A DNA stretch of 7,667 nucleotides, taken from the NCBI GenBank assembly GCA_902772715.1, contig CACYBT010000311.1, positions 1 through 7,667 on the forward strand, read 5' to 3'. The notes under the pieces are model-generated. The model made no database searches. It was given only the letters and a program-made list of their open reading frames with translations, and was not told the DNA's origin. The position numbers and the translations under genes were made by a program. Origin of the DNA: an uncultured Succinivibrio sp. GTDB taxonomy: Bacteria; Pseudomonadota; Gammaproteobacteria; Enterobacterales; Succinivibrionaceae. Below are positions 6,142-7,667 of the stretch, one piece after another; position 1 is the first letter of the stretch; every line of letters begins with the position of its first letter.

Positions 6142-6723
6142 ATGCTTAATTTTAATGTAATGGATGATTTGATTGAAGCGCGTAATGTTCTTGATAATTT
6201 TATTAATAAAAATGGAACCAAAGAGGAAATAGAAAAGGCTATCAGTATTATGGTTTCATCCATAAAGAATGGTGGTAAGGTTATTTCTGCAGGTAATGGC
6301 GGCAGTATGTGTGATGCCATGCATTTTGCTGAGGAATTAACGGGAAGATATCGGGGTGATCGTCCTTCATACCCTGCAATTGCAATCTGTGATCCAAGCC
6401 ATATGACCTGTGTGGCCAATGATTACGGTTTTGATTTCGTTTTTTCAAGATTTCTTGAAGGTATGGGATTTAAGGGGGATGTTTTTTTAGGTATTTCCAC
6501 TTCAGGCAATTCTCAAAATATTATTGAATGTATGAGAGTATGCAAAGAAAAGGGGATTACCTCTGTGCTGTTGCTAGGCAAAGATGGCGGAAAACTAAAA
6601 TCGCTGTGTGATTTGCCGATTATTGTGCCTCACGTCGGCTTTGCAGATCGTATTCAGGAAGTTCATACTATGATTATTCATATTATGATAAGAGGAATTG
6701 AAGAGCTTTTGGCTAACAACTAG
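6142..6723 (+). CDS. gmhA: Phosphoheptose isomerase (sedoheptulose 7-phosphate isomerase)
   Basis: GmhA converts sedoheptulose 7-phosphate to D-glycero-D-manno-heptose 7-phosphate, the first step of ADP-heptose synthesis for the LPS inner core. It is a cytosolic zinc-dependent SIS-fold tetramer in known relatives. The 193 residues match the E. coli length (192). Diagnostic stretches are SAGNGGSMCDAMHFAEELTG (49-68), LGISTSGNSQN (116-126), and ADRIQEVH (168-175). The zinc ligands known from E. coli, His61, Glu65, Gln172 and His180, all fall at identical positions here. The start at 6142 has a GAG at 6132-6134 overlapping the dnaQ stop, and a later ATG at 6160 lacks any ribosome site. It ends in TAG. 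The 8-base gap from dnaQ indicates cotranscription. It implies that the organism makes heptose-containing LPS or a related glycan. Confidence 0.97.
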   Translation: MLNFNVMDDLIEARNVLDNFINKNGTKEEIEKAISIMVSSIKNGGKVISAGNGGSMCDAMHFAEELTGRYRGDRPSYPAIAICDPSHMTCVANDYGFDFVFSRFLEGMGFKGDVFLGISTSGNSQNIIECMRVCKEKGITSVLLLGKDGGKLKSLCDLPIIVPHVGFADRIQEVHTMIIHIMIRGIEELLANN

Positions 6724-6747
6724 GAAACTCAAATATAGGAAAACTAC

Positions 6748-7638
6748 ATGGAATATATAGAAAACAATTATCTGAAGATTGGGGTGCTTGAACATGGTGC
6801 CGAATTAGCAGTTGTCTACGACAAAATAAATGAGCGTGATGTGCTGTGGAATGCAGATAAAGCCTACTGGGCAAGGCATGCGCCAGTTCTTTTTCCTATA
6901 GTGGGTAAGCTAAAAAATAATGAGTATATCTATAATGGACTCAAGTATTCTTTGGGTCAGCACGGATTTGCCAGGGATCTTGATTTTAAGGTAACGGAAC
7001 GCTCAAATAATCAGATAAAACATCTGCTTGCTTCAAGCATAAAGACCAAAGAGCATTATCCATTTGATTTTGAATTTAAAGTAAACCATATCCTTGATAA
7101 TAAAACTGTAAAAATTTTATGGGAAATAACCAATACTGGTGATAGTGATATGTATTTTTCGGTAGGCGGTCATCCTGCTTTTAATGTTCCGGTACTTGGC
7201 ACCAATACTCGTAAAAGTGATTACTATTTATACTTGGAAAAAGACCGCAGCACTGCTCTAACCTATAAACTTCTTGAAAAAGATCAGGGGACAGTGAATG
7301 ATGATCTAGAATATGTGGTTGAAGATGACAAGGGGTATGTCAGAGTTAGTGAGGAGCTTTTTGAAAATGATGCCCTAATTTTCGATGACTGTAAACTGCA
7401 GAAAGCCTGCATTTGTCACCCAGACAAAAAACCTTATGTTACCATTGAAGCAAAAGGTTTTCCTGCTTTTGGAATATGGTCTCCTCCGTTGAAAAATGCT
7501 CCTTTTATTTGTCTCGAGCCTTGGTATGGCAGAGCTGATGGCAGTAAATCAGATGGAGATTTTAGACATAAACATCTTGTGCAAAAACTTGAGTCAGGTA
7601 AAACCTTTGAGACCTCATATTCAATTGTAATTGCCTAA
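6748..7638 (+). CDS. Aldose 1-epimerase family protein, LacX-like
   Basis: This is a galactose mutarotase-like protein of about 296 residues, the size of the LacX/YeaD-type subgroup rather than the longer GalM. Family residues visible are His72 with Arg75 in GQHGFARD, His142 in VGGHPAFNVP and the likely catalytic base Glu257 in CLEPWYGRAD. Asp208 in NDALIFD sits where a substrate-contacting acid is usual. Members interconvert alpha and beta anomers of aldoses; the exact sugar cannot be told from sequence, and several relatives act on hexose phosphates. No signal peptide is present, so it is cytosolic. AGGA (6737-6740) lies 7 bases before the ATG. The 24-base gap from gmhA and the terminator just after its stop make it the last gene of the dnaQ operon. 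A link with heptose or hexose phosphates is suggested only by position. Confidence 0.88.
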   Translation: MEYIENNYLKIGVLEHGAELAVVYDKINERDVLWNADKAYWARHAPVLFPIVGKLKNNEYIYNGLKYSLGQHGFARDLDFKVTERSNNQIKHLLASSIKTKEHYPFDFEFKVNHILDNKTVKILWEITNTGDSDMYFSVGGHPAFNVPVLGTNTRKSDYYLYLEKDRSTALTYKLLEKDQGTVNDDLEYVVEDDKGYVRVSEELFENDALIFDDCKLQKACICHPDKKPYVTIEAKGFPAFGIWSPPLKNAPFICLEPWYGRADGSKSDGDFRHKHLVQKLESGKTFETSYSIVIA

Positions 7639-7641
7639 AAA

Positions 7642-7661
7642 AAGGCCCATTTATGGGCCTT
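7642..7661. terminator. Intrinsic terminator closing the dnaQ operon
   Basis: AAGGCCCA (7642-7649) and TGGGCCTT (7654-7661) form an 8-base GC-rich stem around TTTA, three bases after the epimerase stop codon. On the plus strand the tail is TTCGTTTA, with the window ending inside it. On the minus strand the stem is followed by a run of T (complement of 7637-7643), so it could also end a convergent gene lying beyond the window. Confidence 0.9.
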
Positions 7662-7667
7662 CGTTTA

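Noticed and set aside
6123..6419. 98-codon minus-strand open frame over the start of gmhA
   Set aside because: It is antisense to conserved GmhA motifs and has no independent support.
1..7667. A novel defence, mobile or biosynthetic system
   Set aside because: Every long gene belongs to a well-known housekeeping family with intact active sites; no transposase, integrase, repeat array, toxin or unknown multi-gene cluster is seen.

Overview
The window looks like a housekeeping stretch of an AT-rich gammaproteobacterial chromosome. zipA is a division gene found essentially only in Gammaproteobacteria. zipA-ligA adjacency and the divergent rnhA/dnaQ pair are both familiar gammaproteobacterial arrangements, and the DnaQ, GmhA, RNase HI and MltD sequences are close to their Escherichia coli counterparts. 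The low GC content, the AT-only tracts between genes and the shortened versions of some proteins would suit a host-associated or anaerobic lineage such as Succinivibrionaceae. That placement is inference; no marker here proves it. Stop codons TAA, TAG and TGA are all used in the ordinary way.

Layout. (1) Bases 1-162 hold no complete gene, but they carry an operator-like palindrome and a good sigma70-type promoter for zipA. (2) zipA (163-906) and ligA (915-3002) form a tight plus-strand pair for cell division and NAD-dependent DNA ligation. (3) A bidirectional terminator (about 3043-3073) separates ligA from the convergent minus-strand pair rnhA (4562-4101) and mltD (4048-3104). In E. coli mltD also lies a few genes beyond rnhA, with gloB and yafS between them; here those two are absent. 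(4) A 635-base, very AT-rich divergent spacer (4563-5197) contains an extended -10 promoter for rnhA embedded in a 26-base palindrome, a CRP-like site, and a 6-codon in-frame mini-ORF just before dnaQ. (5) dnaQ (5198-6133), gmhA (6142-6723) and a LacX-like aldose 1-epimerase (6748-7638) form a plus-strand operon closed by a hairpin terminator at the end of the window.

Functionally the window joins DNA replication and repair (LigA sealing, RNase HI removal of RNA-DNA hybrids, DnaQ proofreading) with envelope work (ZipA divisome anchor, MltD peptidoglycan cleavage, GmhA heptose synthesis for LPS). No mobile element, CRISPR array, tRNA or rRNA was seen, and there is no sign of a defence system or other novel multi-gene system. 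The points most worth a second look are the mini-ORF and amber stop in frame ahead of dnaQ, the palindrome over the rnhA promoter, the enlarged DnaQ linker, and the MltD that lacks LysM domains.
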